A stretch of 64,000 bases of DNA from assembly GCF_000009265.1 (NCBI RefSeq), contig NC_008379.1, positions 186,001 to 250,000 of the forward strand. Reading direction: 5' to 3'. The position numbers and the translations under genes were made by a program. The notes under the pieces were generated by a model. It ran no database searches. It saw nothing but the letters and a program-made list of their open reading frames with translations, and was not told the origin of the DNA. This document shows, piece after piece, positions 1 to 8,703 of the stretch. How positions within the stretch are numbered: the first letter of the stretch is position 1; every line of letters begins with the position of its first letter. The stretch is from Rhizobium johnstonii 3841 (GTDB taxonomy: Bacteria; Pseudomonadota; Alphaproteobacteria; Rhizobiales; Rhizobiaceae).

Positions 1-1362
1 CTGACCGTGCCGAGCACCGTGCCGGCGACGACGCCGGATCTGGAAACGGCCGGCGGCGACCTGACGCCGGACAAGATCGCTGCCCTGTTCGACAAGTGGC
101 CGGAAGCCGTGGCTCTCGGTGAGAAGATGGATTTTGTCCCCGTTGCGATGGGCGACGAGCGCAGCCATGCGATCCTGGCTGCAGCGCTCGGGCGCGGCAG
201 GCCGGTATCGGGCCATGTCTACGGACGAGAGTTCGTTGCCGCCTATGCCGCATCCGGCGTTACCGACACGCATGAAGCCATCGACCGCGGCATTGCCGAC
301 GACCTGCTGGAAGCCGGCGTGTGGATCTTCCTGCGCGGCGGCCCGCCGACAACACCCTGGCATTCGCTGCCGCAGGCGATCAAGACGATCACCGAGCTCG
401 GCGCTTCCCACAAGCGCGTGGCCGTCTGCACCGACGACCGTGATGCCGAAGATCTGCTTGCCTTCGGCCTGGACTGGGTAACGCGCGAAGCAGTGAAATA
501 CGGCATGAGGCCGGAAGAGGCCTGGGCGATGGGTTCGCTGCACGGCGCGACGCGGTTCGGCATGGAAGGCGAAATCGGAGGTCTGGGCGGCGGGCGCCGC
601 GCCGACCTTGTGCTTCTCAGCGACGACCTTACGCCTGTTAGCACCTGGTATGGCGGCAAGCTCGTCGTCGACAGTAAGAAGATCACGCCGATCCTCGACG
701 AAGCCTTGTCGAAACCGTATCGCTATCCGGATGCCGCCTACCACACGGTCAAACTGCCAAAAAATCTCAAGCTGACACCGGACCTGCCGACGGAGACGGT
801 CGTCGCTCATACGATCAAGACGGAGCTGCCTGGCATTACCCTCGGCCATGTCACCGTCACGCTAGAACCGGCCAATGACTGGCAGGCCCATTTCGACAAG
901 CACGACCTCTGCTTCGTGACGGTGGTGGAGCGTCACGGCAAGTCTGCCGGCAATGTCGCCCACGGACTGCTCAACGGCTTCGGGCTCAGACAGGGCGCTG
1001 TCGCATCCTCGGTCGGCCACGACAGCCACAACATCATCGTCGCCGGCACCAATGCCGCGGACATGCAGGTGGCGCTCGACGCGATCGAGGAAAAGCAGGG
1101 TGGCGTCTGTGTCGTCATGGACGGCAAGGTGACGGCCATGGTGCCGCTGCCGATCGCCGGGCTTTTGTCCGACAAGCGCGTGCACCAGGTCGCCGACGAG
1201 GTAAAGGCCTTGAAGCTCGAATGGGAAAAGGCAGGCTGCACCATCGCCTATATGGGCTTCAACCTTATCCCGCTATCAGTCATCCCGGAAATCCGGATAA
1301 CCGACAAGGGCCTGGTGCTGGTGCCGGAAATGGTGATCTCGCCGCTCTTCGAAAAGGCCTGA
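1..1362 (+). CDS. ade: adenine deaminase, 5' end outside window
   Basis: Hydrolyses adenine to hypoxanthine and ammonia in purine salvage (EC 3.5.4.2). The reading frame is open from base 1, so the N-terminal metal-binding HxH region lies upstream of the window; about 453 of the roughly 590 residues usual for the family are visible. The visible part carries the conserved [13 protein letters not shown] region, a TDTHEAI motif (the family DHE region), the [11 protein letters not shown] metal-site motif and the long C-terminal domain found in Ade proteins and absent from simple amidohydrolases. The GTG at 7 is not treated as the start because the homology runs through it. It converges on the MFS gene, with 83 bp between them. 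Family assignment is firm; substrate is inferred from the family. Confidence 0.93.
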   Translation: MTVPSTVPATTPDLETAGGDLTPDKIAALFDKWPEAVALGEKMDFVPVAMGDERSHAILAAALGRGRPVSGHVYGREFVAAYAASGVTDTHEAIDRGIADDLLEAGVWIFLRGGPPTTPWHSLPQAIKTITELGASHKRVAVCTDDRDAEDLLAFGLDWVTREAVKYGMRPEEAWAMGSLHGATRFGMEGEIGGLGGGRRADLVLLSDDLTPVSTWYGGKLVVDSKKITPILDEALSKPYRYPDAAYHTVKLPKNLKLTPDLPTETVVAHTIKTELPGITLGHVTVTLEPANDWQAHFDKHDLCFVTVVERHGKSAGNVAHGLLNGFGLRQGAVASSVGHDSHNIIVAGTNAADMQVALDAIEEKQGGVCVVMDGKVTAMVPLPIAGLLSDKRVHQVADEVKALKLEWEKAGCTIAYMGFNLIPLSVIPEIRITDKGLVLVPEMVISPLFEKA

Positions 1363-1445
1363 CCGGCAAAAAACAGCCGGCGCGTGCGGCGAGGATGCCA
1401 ACATATAATAGCCGTTGCGCCGGGCAAAGGCAGCAACGACAGACG

Positions 1446-2651
1446 CTAACCGGCCTGCGCCCTCTGATCCTTCGGCAGCAAAATCGTCATCGCCGCCGCG
1501 ACGGCGGCCGTAACTGCAACGGCGAGATAGATGCCGCTGAAACTCTCCGTCGATGTCTTGATCACGCCGCCAAAGAAGTTCCCTGTAGTGCCGCCGATGC
1601 CTTGGAATACGGTGCAGATGCCTAAGACGGTCACCGCGAGGCGTGGCGTGGCGCGATGTGAGACGTAGGCCGGCAGCAGGCCATAGATCGGATAAAAACC
1701 CAGCGAAAAGAAGATGCCTGACAGGATAGAGAACTCCATCGAGGGATCAAGGACGACGAGGGCGCCGGCGGCGAGGAAGCTTGAGTAACAGGCGAGCATG
1801 GCACAGCGCGCTCCGAGGCGCGACGATATTGTGCCGATGGCGAAGCCTGCGCCGATCCCCACCGCCCCGATCGTTGCCCAGAGCCACGAGGCAAAGCCGA
1901 CGGAATAGCCGAGTTCCTCGCGCAGGAAGGGCGACAGGTAGGTGAGATAGGGATAGGGCATCAGGCCGTTGATGAAGCCAAGCGCGAAGATCAGCACCAC
2001 CCATGGCATGATGGAGCGCAGGTTTGCTGAACCGCCGGCAGTTGACGCGAGCGTTTCGTGACTTGTCCCGCTATCGAAGAGGCCGGCCCGCCCGAAGAGG
2101 ATGTGGGTGACGATGGCCAGTGTGATCGTGGCCGCGCCTGTGAGGTACCAGACCATCTGCCAGTGACCGCTTCCGGCGTATGCCGCCACGAGTGCGCTGT
2201 TGATGAGGACGCCAAAGGCCGGGGCGCTGGAGATCAGGCTCATGGCAAAGCCGCGTTGTTCTGCTCTCACCACCCGCGAGGCGAGGTTAATCATCGGCAC
2301 GAAGGTCGATGCGCCCGTCGCGCCGGCAACCATCAGCAGACCGGCAACAACATAGAGATTGTCGATGATGGGGATGCCCGACAGGCAAAGCCCACAGAGC
2401 GACACGGACGCCACCACCGTCCGTGCGGCACCGATGCGATGGACGAGCCAGGTAGCGAGCACCGCGAATGCCACCGTGGAGAACTGGACCAAGCCGGTGA
2501 CAGTGCCGACGAACGCATAGTCGAAGGCAAGATCTTTCCGCATGTCGGGGATGATCTGGGGAAACAGGCTGAGGCCGAAGCCGTAACACGTGGCGACGCA
2601 GGCGATCATGACGGCGACGAGAACGTTACCCGGGAGACGCACGCTAGTCAT
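1446..2651 (-). CDS. MFS transporter
   Basis: Major facilitator superfamily permease of 401 residues, with about twelve hydrophobic segments and a short cytoplasmic loop after TM2 (WLVHRIGAART) matching the family loop motif. The ATG at 2651 is chosen over one 18 codons upstream because AGAGG lies about 8 bases before it and the first membrane segment begins just after. The ligand cannot be read from the sequence. It converges with adenine deaminase, but that is no evidence of a shared purine role. The IS30 element begins about 150 bp upstream, so its native promoter region may have been disturbed. Confidence 0.85.
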   Translation of the reverse strand: MTSVRLPGNVLVAVMIACVATCYGFGLSLFPQIIPDMRKDLAFDYAFVGTVTGLVQFSTVAFAVLATWLVHRIGAARTVVASVSLCGLCLSGIPIIDNLYVVAGLLMVAGATGASTFVPMINLASRVVRAEQRGFAMSLISSAPAFGVLINSALVAAYAGSGHWQMVWYLTGAATITLAIVTHILFGRAGLFDSGTSHETLASTAGGSANLRSIMPWVVLIFALGFINGLMPYPYLTYLSPFLREELGYSVGFASWLWATIGAVGIGAGFAIGTISSRLGARCAMLACYSSFLAAGALVVLDPSMEFSILSGIFFSLGFYPIYGLLPAYVSHRATPRLAVTVLGICTVFQGIGGTTGNFFGGVIKTSTESFSGIYLAVAVTAAVAAAMTILLPKDQRAQAG

Positions 2652-2801
2652 GATGATCGGCCTCTGTTGACAATCGCAGTCACGCCCGTTCGACACGATG
2701 ATCATCTAACATCGGCAGGTGGCGGACTGTCGGGTCTGCGACGCCGGCTGCCGATATTGTCGAGACCAGCGTCATCCGACCGTCGACCGGTGAGTTCATG
2801 C

Positions 2802-3895
2802 TGAACCGCGACCTGCGGGCTTTGAGAGGCTAACCGGTACGCCTGATTTGCGCGAGGAGTTTCTGGCGGAAGACTTCTGCCGGTGTTTTGTAGCCGAGGC
2901 ATTTGCGTGGCGTTGCGTTCAGGCGGTTGCAGATCTCGGTGAGATCGCGGTCGCTGAGAGACAGTGGATCGACCTCTCTCGAAAGCCATTTCCTGGCCCG
3001 TCTATTGGTGTTCTCGACGGTGCCCTTCTGCCACGGCGATTGCGGATCGCAGAACCAGGTCTGCGCTCCGATGCTGGCGTGCAGGTAAGGCCAGTCGGTG
3101 AACTCCGTGCCACGATCGAAGGTGATCGAGCGACGGGCGAGGTGGGGCAGGGATTGCAGCACCTGGATCAGGCCGTCCATCACCGGCCTCGATTGCTGGT
3201 CATTGTTGCGCAGCAAGACGGCAAATCGGCTGACCCGTTCGACCAGCGACGTCACGTTGGCCTTGCCGAACTTCTTGCGAAACTGGATGAGATCGCATTC
3301 CCAATGCCCGAACTGTTTGCGCTCGGCGACGGCGTCTGGCCGGTAGAGAATGTTGACATGCGGGGTGAACCGCCTGCCATGGCGGCGTCTGGCGTGCCGC
3401 GGCCGGCGTCTGGCACGATGCTCCGGCAGGTGTCGCCACAGTTTGATGGCGTGACCGTCCGAGGAATAGGCGAACTTATAGATCGTCTCATGGCTGACCG
3501 AGATCGGATGGCGCTCAAGCTGCAATCGGCCAGCGATCTGTTGTGGCGACCAGCCATGCATGATCCGCTCGATCACCGATTGGCGCAGCTGCGAGAACCG
3601 GGCAAGTTTGCGCAGCTTGGCACGCCGTTCTCGCGCCATGTCATTGGCCATCACGCAGTAGTAACCGTTGAGGTCCGGCATCTCACGATCCTCGAACGTA
3701 TTGCGGCGCAGCTCACGGAAAATGGTTGAGCGATGCCGGTGCAGCTTCTCGGCGATCATCTCGACGCTGATCCCAGCCGTGTGCCAGCGGGCAATCTTGC
3801 GGCGTTCCTCCATATCGATCTGGGAGTAGGTGCGCGTCATATCTCGTTCCTTGCAGGGATAAACCGTTGTTATCTATTGCAAGTCGCACTTCATC
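2802..3895 (-). mobile_element. IS30-family insertion sequence
   Basis: The transposase at 2830-3840 is flanked by an imperfect inverted repeat: TGAACCGCGACCTGC at 2802-2816 and its counterpart (reverse complement TGAAGTGCGACTTGC) at 3881-3895, 12 of 15 positions matching. Partial similarity continues a few bases outward, so the true ends may lie nearer 2795 and 3902. No target-site duplication could be recognised. The element looks intact. Confidence 0.75.
2830..3840 (-). CDS. IS30-family transposase
   Basis: DDE transposase of 336 residues that would catalyse movement of the surrounding IS. An N-terminal IS30-type helix-turn-helix (RSTIFRELRRN, about residues 37-47) is followed by the catalytic core: D183 in WECDLI, D242 in FDRGTEF and E276 in GTVENTN. 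The last two are separated by 33 residues, the spacing typical of IS30. No frameshift or internal stop is seen, so it is probably functional. It is read leftward towards the MFS gene and might supply outward transcription to it; that is inference. Confidence 0.93.
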   Translation of the reverse strand: MTRTYSQIDMEERRKIARWHTAGISVEMIAEKLHRHRSTIFRELRRNTFEDREMPDLNGYYCVMANDMARERRAKLRKLARFSQLRQSVIERIMHGWSPQQIAGRLQLERHPISVSHETIYKFAYSSDGHAIKLWRHLPEHRARRRPRHARRRHGRRFTPHVNILYRPDAVAERKQFGHWECDLIQFRKKFGKANVTSLVERVSRFAVLLRNNDQQSRPVMDGLIQVLQSLPHLARRSITFDRGTEFTDWPYLHASIGAQTWFCDPQSPWQKGTVENTNRRARKWLSREVDPLSLSDRDLTEICNRLNATPRKCLGYKTPAEVFRQKLLAQIRRTG

Positions 3896-4085
3896 CTTGA
3901 ACCCACCCGCTACATCAAAGTGTCAAAGCTGGTTAGAGCCGCGACGGTTCCAGCCAATTAGAAACGCGACACTTGTTCCTCGGATCAGCCCCCCAATCCG
4001 ACCGGCTGGGCCGGGTTGCAAGGGAGGAGCGGGGGCGGGTGAGATGCTCCCCTTCGGCTTTAGCTTTGACAGTTGGAGCAGCCAG

Positions 4086-5465
4086 TCATTCCGCCGCATC
4101 GAGGTCAGAGAGCGCTTGTCGCCGTCGGGCAATGACGGCGGGATCGTTCATGAAATCATTCCGCCGTCCCGGACCGCGAGCACGTCGCACATAGCCGTTC
4201 TTCTCGCTGTTGGTCTTTACATCAGGCTGCGACTGCTGCTCCTGGCGCTCCTTGATATAGGCCAGCACGTCTCCGAGTCGCTTGTTCTCGATGATCGCCG
4301 CATGCGTCACCCGCTGGTCCTTGTCGAACACCTTGTAGGGCAGGGAGTATCCCTTCCACCGCACATCGAGCCGGCCGTCCGCATAGGTATAGGTCTCGAC
4401 ATAGCGGCCAGCCAATCCACGCGTCACCTCGTTCTCCTCGAGCATGATCCGCTTGCGTTCAAACGAAAACGTCAGCTGCGCCCCGACATAGCGCTGCTCA
4501 CGCTTGCACAGGATCTCCTTCAACCGATCTGGGGCGAGATTCATCGGCCGGTGCAGGTCACCGGATCGGGCAGGAGCGAGCGCAAACCGCGCATTGTAAT
4601 GCTCTATGAAGTCAGGCAGGAACGCATTGCCTGCCTCCATGTCGCAGATATCGGCCAGCCGCAATTCCTTGACCAGCCGATCCTGCAGCGTCCGGTTCAT
4701 CCGCTCGACGCGGCCCTTGGCCTGGCTTGAGTTTGCGCAGAGAATCTCGATGTTTAACTCTGAAAGCGCCCGCCCGAACTGGGTCATGCCCTGGCCACCC
4801 TTGGCATCCTTCCTCGTCACCCGGAACACCGAGTGCTTATCGGAATAAAAGGCGATCGGCGCCCCGTGATTCCTCAGATAAAGCTCCAGTGCGTCGAAAT
4901 AGCTGAAGGCGCTTTCCGAACGGACAAAGCGCAACTGCATCAACCTGCCCGTCGCATCATCGACGAACACCAGCAGCGAGCAGGCCGGCCCAAGATCTTC
5001 GAACCAGCGATGCTCGGACCCGTCGATCTGCACCAGCTCGCCATAGGCTTCACGCCGCAAGCGGGGCTGATGAAACGTCCGCCGCTGCTTGCGCGACAGC
5101 CACAGGCCCGCATCCACCATCCAGCTGCGCAACGTCTCGCGCGACACCCGCAATCCATCGCGCTCGGCAAGCTTCTCGGCCGCCAATGTCGGCCCGAAGT
5201 CCGCATAGCGTTCGCCAACCAGCGTCACCGCGTAATCTCGAACACCGTCACTGATGCGGTTGTTCGACGGCCGGCCGATCGCTTTGTGCCGGATCGACGC
5301 CGCACCACCCGTGTTGATCCGCTCCAGCAGACGACGCACCTGGCGCGTACTCAGATCAAGCGCATGTGCCGCCGACACCATCGTCATCCGGCCGGCGATC
5401 ACTTTCGATAGAATCTCGATCCGCTGCAGATCACGCTCGCTCATCGCTATCAGTCCCATCCGCAA
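4086..5465 (-). CDS. ISNCY-family (DDE) transposase
   Basis: A 459-residue transposase. It has an N-terminal helix-turn-helix (MVSAAHALDLSTRQVRRLLER, residues about 29-49) and an rve-type integrase core with D148 in QIDGSEH, D209 in FYSDKHSVF and E254 in AKGRVERMN as the likely catalytic triad. The basic C-terminus (RRARGPGRRNDF) is usual in this group. The start could equally be the ATG seven codons downstream (MSERDLQ). It is intact and leftward, in the same orientation as the neighbouring IS30 transposase. Family placement rests on overall layout recalled from annotated rhizobial ISs. Confidence 0.85.
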   Translation of the reverse strand: MRMGLIAMSERDLQRIEILSKVIAGRMTMVSAAHALDLSTRQVRRLLERINTGGAASIRHKAIGRPSNNRISDGVRDYAVTLVGERYADFGPTLAAEKLAERDGLRVSRETLRSWMVDAGLWLSRKQRRTFHQPRLRREAYGELVQIDGSEHRWFEDLGPACSLLVFVDDATGRLMQLRFVRSESAFSYFDALELYLRNHGAPIAFYSDKHSVFRVTRKDAKGGQGMTQFGRALSELNIEILCANSSQAKGRVERMNRTLQDRLVKELRLADICDMEAGNAFLPDFIEHYNARFALAPARSGDLHRPMNLAPDRLKEILCKREQRYVGAQLTFSFERKRIMLEENEVTRGLAGRYVETYTYADGRLDVRWKGYSLPYKVFDKDQRVTHAAIIENKRLGDVLAYIKERQEQQSQPDVKTNSEKNGYVRRARGPGRRNDFMNDPAVIARRRQALSDLDAAE

Positions 5466-5493
5466 TCTCCACCGTCATCAAACCCGGGGAGTG

Positions 5494-5534
5494 TGACATT
5501 CCAACTTTGCAGAAACAGGACACTTCAACTTTGC
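5494..5534. repeat. tandem motif at the right end of the ISNCY-like element
   Basis: GACATTCCAACTTTGC (5495-5510) and GACACTTCAACTTTGC (5519-5534) match at 14 of 16 positions and start 24 bp apart. They lie just outside the transposase start and are best read as repeated transposase-binding sites near the IS end. Confidence 0.6.
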
Positions 5535-5938
5535 GGCTACAATCAAAATTTGCGGCGTAACGGATATTATGGAACACAAGAGTGCTCCTGTCTCGAAGCG
5601 AGACTTCATTGATTGAACCAGCTGACGACGCTGGTCGAACGGAGTAGCAAGCCTGAAATGAAGGATTGGCCTGGCGTGGGTGAATTCGCAGTCTACATAG
5701 CTGCATGGCCAGCGTTGTCACATTTTGTTGCATTGCAAAGATGCCCTCGGCAGGACTAACTAAAGGCCTCAATGGTTGCGAAGAATGCGCCGCTTTGACT
5801 AGCAAGCCTCTGAAATGACGTAGTATATGATTACCCAGAAGCCTTCCTGCATTACTGAAACTTAATCTGCCCCGTGCAGCTCGATGGCCTTCTCCGTGTT
5901 ATTTGTTAGCAGCTGCAGCATTTGAGGAAAAGCGTCCC
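5535..5938. other. gene-free, AT-richer stretch before the patatin gene
   Basis: About 400 bp with no convincing coding sequence. Base composition is more AT-rich than the surrounding genes. It must hold the promoter of the patatin operon unless the IS supplies one, but no clear -35/-10 pair stood out. The only ribosome-binding site recognised is GAGGA at 5924-5928, serving the GTG start at 5939. Confidence 0.5.
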
Positions 5939-7069
5939 GTGAGTACTATTCCGACAGAGAAAACCGTGCTGGTGTTTCAGGGCGGTGGTGCTCTGGGGGC
6001 CTACCAGGCCGGCGCTTACGAAGCTTTGCATGAAGCTGGCATCCGCCCCGACTGGCTGGCCGGGATATCTATCGGTTCGATCAACTCAGCCATCATTGCC
6101 GGAAGCCCCGTCGATCAGCGTGTCGATAACCTAAGGACCTTCTGGCATCGGGTCTCGTCCGGACTGCCCGGCCATTTTCTCGGCAATGGCAATGCGATGC
6201 GCAAATGGTTCAACGAATCCTCCGCTTTTCTGGGGTCTTTGACCGGCGTTCCCGGCTTTTTCACGCCGCGCGTCTTTGCGCCATGGAACATCCCGGGCGA
6301 TCCGATGGCCGCGATCAGCCTTTACGACACCGCGCCGTTGCAGGAGACCCTCGCCGGTCTCGTCGATTTCGACCTGATCAATTCCGGTGCCATCCGTCTC
6401 AGCCTCGGCGCTGTCGATGTTGTTAGCGGCAACTTCAATTATTTCGACAACCTCGATTGTACTTTTTCGCCCAAACACGTGGCCGCCTCCGGGGCGTTGC
6501 CGCCGGGTTTTGCGCCCGTCGAGATCGACGGCCGCTATTATTGGGATGGAGGTATCGTTTCCAACACGCCGCTGCAGCGCATTCTCGGTGGTAGCGAGTT
6601 GGAGACAGATCTCTGCATCTTCCAGGTCGATTTGTTCAGCGCCAAGGGCGTGCTGCCGAAGGATGTCTTTGACGTCGATGCCCGCGAGAAGGAAATCCGC
6701 TTTTCCAGCCGCACGCGGCTCAACACCGACCAGTTCCGCAAGCTTCAGTCGGTGCGCATGGCGGCCAAGAGGCTGACTGAAAAGCTGCCGCCTGAGCTGA
6801 AGGACGATCCCGATGCGAGGCTCCTTGAAAAGATCGGCAATGATTGCGCCGTGACCATGGTGCACCTGATCTATCGGCATGCCGCCTATGAAACCGGATC
6901 TAAGGACTATGAGTTTTCGCGGCTATCCGTGGAGGAACACTGGAAGGCCGGCCATGACGATGTGGTCGAGACGCTGAACCATCCAGATTGGCTCAACCGA
7001 ACGCGTCCGACCAATGGGATACGGATTTTCGACCTTGCCGAGCAACGCCTGCGTGGGAAAAAGCCATGA
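5939..7069 (+). CDS. patatin-like phospholipase/esterase
   Basis: Patatin-fold serine hydrolase of 376 residues. The oxyanion loop GGGALG (15-20), the nucleophile elbow GISIG (42-46, S44) and the partner aspartate in [10 protein letters not shown] are all present, so the Ser-Asp dyad is complete; a C-terminal extension of the DUF3734 type follows. The GTG at 5939 is chosen because GAGGA lies about 10 bases upstream. It is first in an operon with acetoacetate decarboxylase (ATGA overlap) and 3-hydroxybutyrate dehydrogenase. Patatin proteins with these neighbours are often proposed to act in polyhydroxybutyrate granule turnover or on lipid esters; the substrate here is inference. Confidence 0.85.
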   Translation: MSTIPTEKTVLVFQGGGALGAYQAGAYEALHEAGIRPDWLAGISIGSINSAIIAGSPVDQRVDNLRTFWHRVSSGLPGHFLGNGNAMRKWFNESSAFLGSLTGVPGFFTPRVFAPWNIPGDPMAAISLYDTAPLQETLAGLVDFDLINSGAIRLSLGAVDVVSGNFNYFDNLDCTFSPKHVAASGALPPGFAPVEIDGRYYWDGGIVSNTPLQRILGGSELETDLCIFQVDLFSAKGVLPKDVFDVDAREKEIRFSSRTRLNTDQFRKLQSVRMAAKRLTEKLPPELKDDPDARLLEKIGNDCAVTMVHLIYRHAAYETGSKDYEFSRLSVEEHWKAGHDDVVETLNHPDWLNRTRPTNGIRIFDLAEQRLRGKKP

Positions 7070-7806
7070 AAATTGAAGATGTCGTTCGCAATGCCTTTGC
7101 CATGCCGCTTACCAGTCCATCCTACCCGCCAGGGCCTTACCGGTTCGTCAATCGCGAATATATGATCATCACCTATCGCACCGATCCGGAGGCCCTGCGC
7201 CGGGTCGTGCCAGAACCGCTGCAGTTCGATGAGCCGCTGGTGAAATACGAATTCATCCGCATGCCGGACTCGACCGGCTTTGGCGACTATACCGAATCCG
7301 GCCAGGTCATCCCGGTGACCTATCAAGGGGTACATGGCGGTTACGTGCATTCCATGTATCTCAACGACGACGCGCCGATCGCCGGCGGACGCGAAATCTG
7401 GGGCTTTCCGAAGAAACTGGCCGAGCCATCGCTGACATCCGTCAAGGATGCGCTGGTCGGCACGCTCGACTATGGCGGTCAGCGCGTCGCCACCGCAACG
7501 ATGGGCTTCAAGCATCGGTCACTCGACGAGGCGAAAATCCTCGAAAGCCTGAAGCAGCCGAATTTCATGCTGAAGATTATTCCACATGTCGATTGCACAC
7601 CGCGCATCTGCGAACTGGTGCGCTACTATCTGGAGGATCTGACGGTGAAGGGCGCGTGGGAAGGACCGGGCGCCCTGGCGCTGTTTCCGCACGCGCTGGC
7701 GCCGGTCGCCGACCTGCCGGTGCTTGAGGTCAAATCCGCCGTCCATATTCTCTCGGACCTGACGCTGGGCCTCGGCGAAGTGGTCCATGATTATCTTGCA
7801 AAATAA
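7066..7806 (+). CDS. adc: acetoacetate decarboxylase
   Basis: Converts acetoacetate to acetone and carbon dioxide through a Schiff base on lysine. The diagnostic motif [11 protein letters not shown] is intact: R109 and E110 precede the lysine pair K116/K117, corresponding to the catalytic K115/K116 of the clostridial enzyme. Length is 246 residues, normal for the family. The ATG overlaps the patatin stop codon (ATGA), implying translational coupling. With the dehydrogenase that follows it forms a ketone-body pathway: 3-hydroxybutyrate to acetoacetate to acetone. Some family members act on other beta-keto acids or as aldolases, so the exact substrate is likely but unproven. Confidence 0.9.
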   Translation: MKIEDVVRNAFAMPLTSPSYPPGPYRFVNREYMIITYRTDPEALRRVVPEPLQFDEPLVKYEFIRMPDSTGFGDYTESGQVIPVTYQGVHGGYVHSMYLNDDAPIAGGREIWGFPKKLAEPSLTSVKDALVGTLDYGGQRVATATMGFKHRSLDEAKILESLKQPNFMLKIIPHVDCTPRICELVRYYLEDLTVKGAWEGPGALALFPHALAPVADLPVLEVKSAVHILSDLTLGLGEVVHDYLAK

Positions 7807-7817
7807 GGAGTCGAACC

Positions 7818-8600
7818 ATGAAGCTCAGGGACAAGGTCTGCATCATCACCGGCTCGGCCAGCGGTATCGGGCTGGCGATCGCCAAAAAATACGTTTCGGA
7901 AGGTGCCAAGGTCGTCATCGCCGACCTGAAGCTCGATGTGGCGGAAGCGGCGGCCAATGACCTGACGGCTGCGGGCCCGGGCGAGGCGATCGGTCTTGCG
8001 ATGGACGTCACCAGCGAGGAAGCCGTGAATGCCGGCGTCGCCGCCGTCGTAACCAAGTGGGGCCGGGTGGACGTGCTCGTCTCCAATGCCGGCATCCAGA
8101 TCGTCAACAAGATCGAGGACTACGCCTTTTCCGACTGGAAGAAGATGCTCGCCATCCATCTCGATGGCGCGTTCCTCACCACAAAGGCTTGCGTTCCACA
8201 TATGAAGGCGCAGAAGGGCGGCGCGATCATCTATATGGGCTCGGTGCATTCGCATGAGGCTTCGCCGCTGAAGTCGGCCTACGTCACCGCCAAGCACGGC
8301 TTGCTCGGCCTTGCTCGCGTGGTCGCCAAGGAAGGCGGACCGGATGGCGTGCGCGCCAACGTCATCTGCCCCGGCTTCGTCCGGACGCCGCTCGTCGACA
8401 AGCAAATTCCGGAACAGGCAAAGGAACTCGGAATTTCCGAAGACGAGGTCATCAAGAAGGTAATGCTCGGCGGCACTGTGGATGCACAGTTTACCACGGT
8501 TGACGATGTCGCCGAAGTGGCGCTGCTGTTTGCCGGTTTCGAGACCAATGCTCTCACCGGCCAGTCACTGGTTGTCAGCCATGGCTGGTACATGCAGTAA
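7818..8600 (+). CDS. bdhA: D-3-hydroxybutyrate dehydrogenase (SDR)
   Basis: NAD-dependent short-chain dehydrogenase interconverting 3-hydroxybutyrate and acetoacetate. It has the cofactor motif TGSASGIG (11-18), the NAG motif (90-92), and catalytic S142, Y155 and K159 (YVTAK). The C-terminus ends GWYMQ, resembling the GGWTAQ ending of known 3-hydroxybutyrate dehydrogenases. Length is 260 residues. The start follows an AAGGAG ribosome-binding site, 11 bp after the decarboxylase, so it is third in the operon. The set would let the cell draw on PHB-derived 3-hydroxybutyrate and drain acetoacetate. Confidence 0.88.
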   Translation: MKLRDKVCIITGSASGIGLAIAKKYVSEGAKVVIADLKLDVAEAAANDLTAAGPGEAIGLAMDVTSEEAVNAGVAAVVTKWGRVDVLVSNAGIQIVNKIEDYAFSDWKKMLAIHLDGAFLTTKACVPHMKAQKGGAIIYMGSVHSHEASPLKSAYVTAKHGLLGLARVVAKEGGPDGVRANVICPGFVRTPLVDKQIPEQAKELGISEDEVIKKVMLGGTVDAQFTTVDDVAEVALLFAGFETNALTGQSLVVSHGWYMQ

Positions 8601-8703
8601 CGGTCTCGCTGAGGCATCGCATCTGGGTCCGTCAAGGCTCAACGCTGTTGAATGTGCCGTCGATGCCGCGTTGCCTGCATATGGGAAGACCTTCGGCTTC
8701 GGC

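Larger units (their letters stand above)
3959..5534 (-). mobile_element. ISNCY-like insertion sequence, ends approximate
   Basis: A second IS lies directly beside the IS30 copy. The transposase at 4086-5465 is followed by a tandem repeated motif at 5494-5534, typical of transposase-binding sites. A related 17-bp stretch (AGAAAC..GACACTT) occurs at 3959-3975 and 5510-5526, in the same orientation. I could not define a clean terminal inverted repeat, so both boundaries are estimates. The stretch 3903-3958 could belong to either element or to a remnant of a third. Confidence 0.5.

Noticed and set aside
5431..5805. Possible small reverse-strand gene between the IS and patatin
   Set aside because: It crosses the IS end repeats, has no ribosome-binding site and no protein-like composition.
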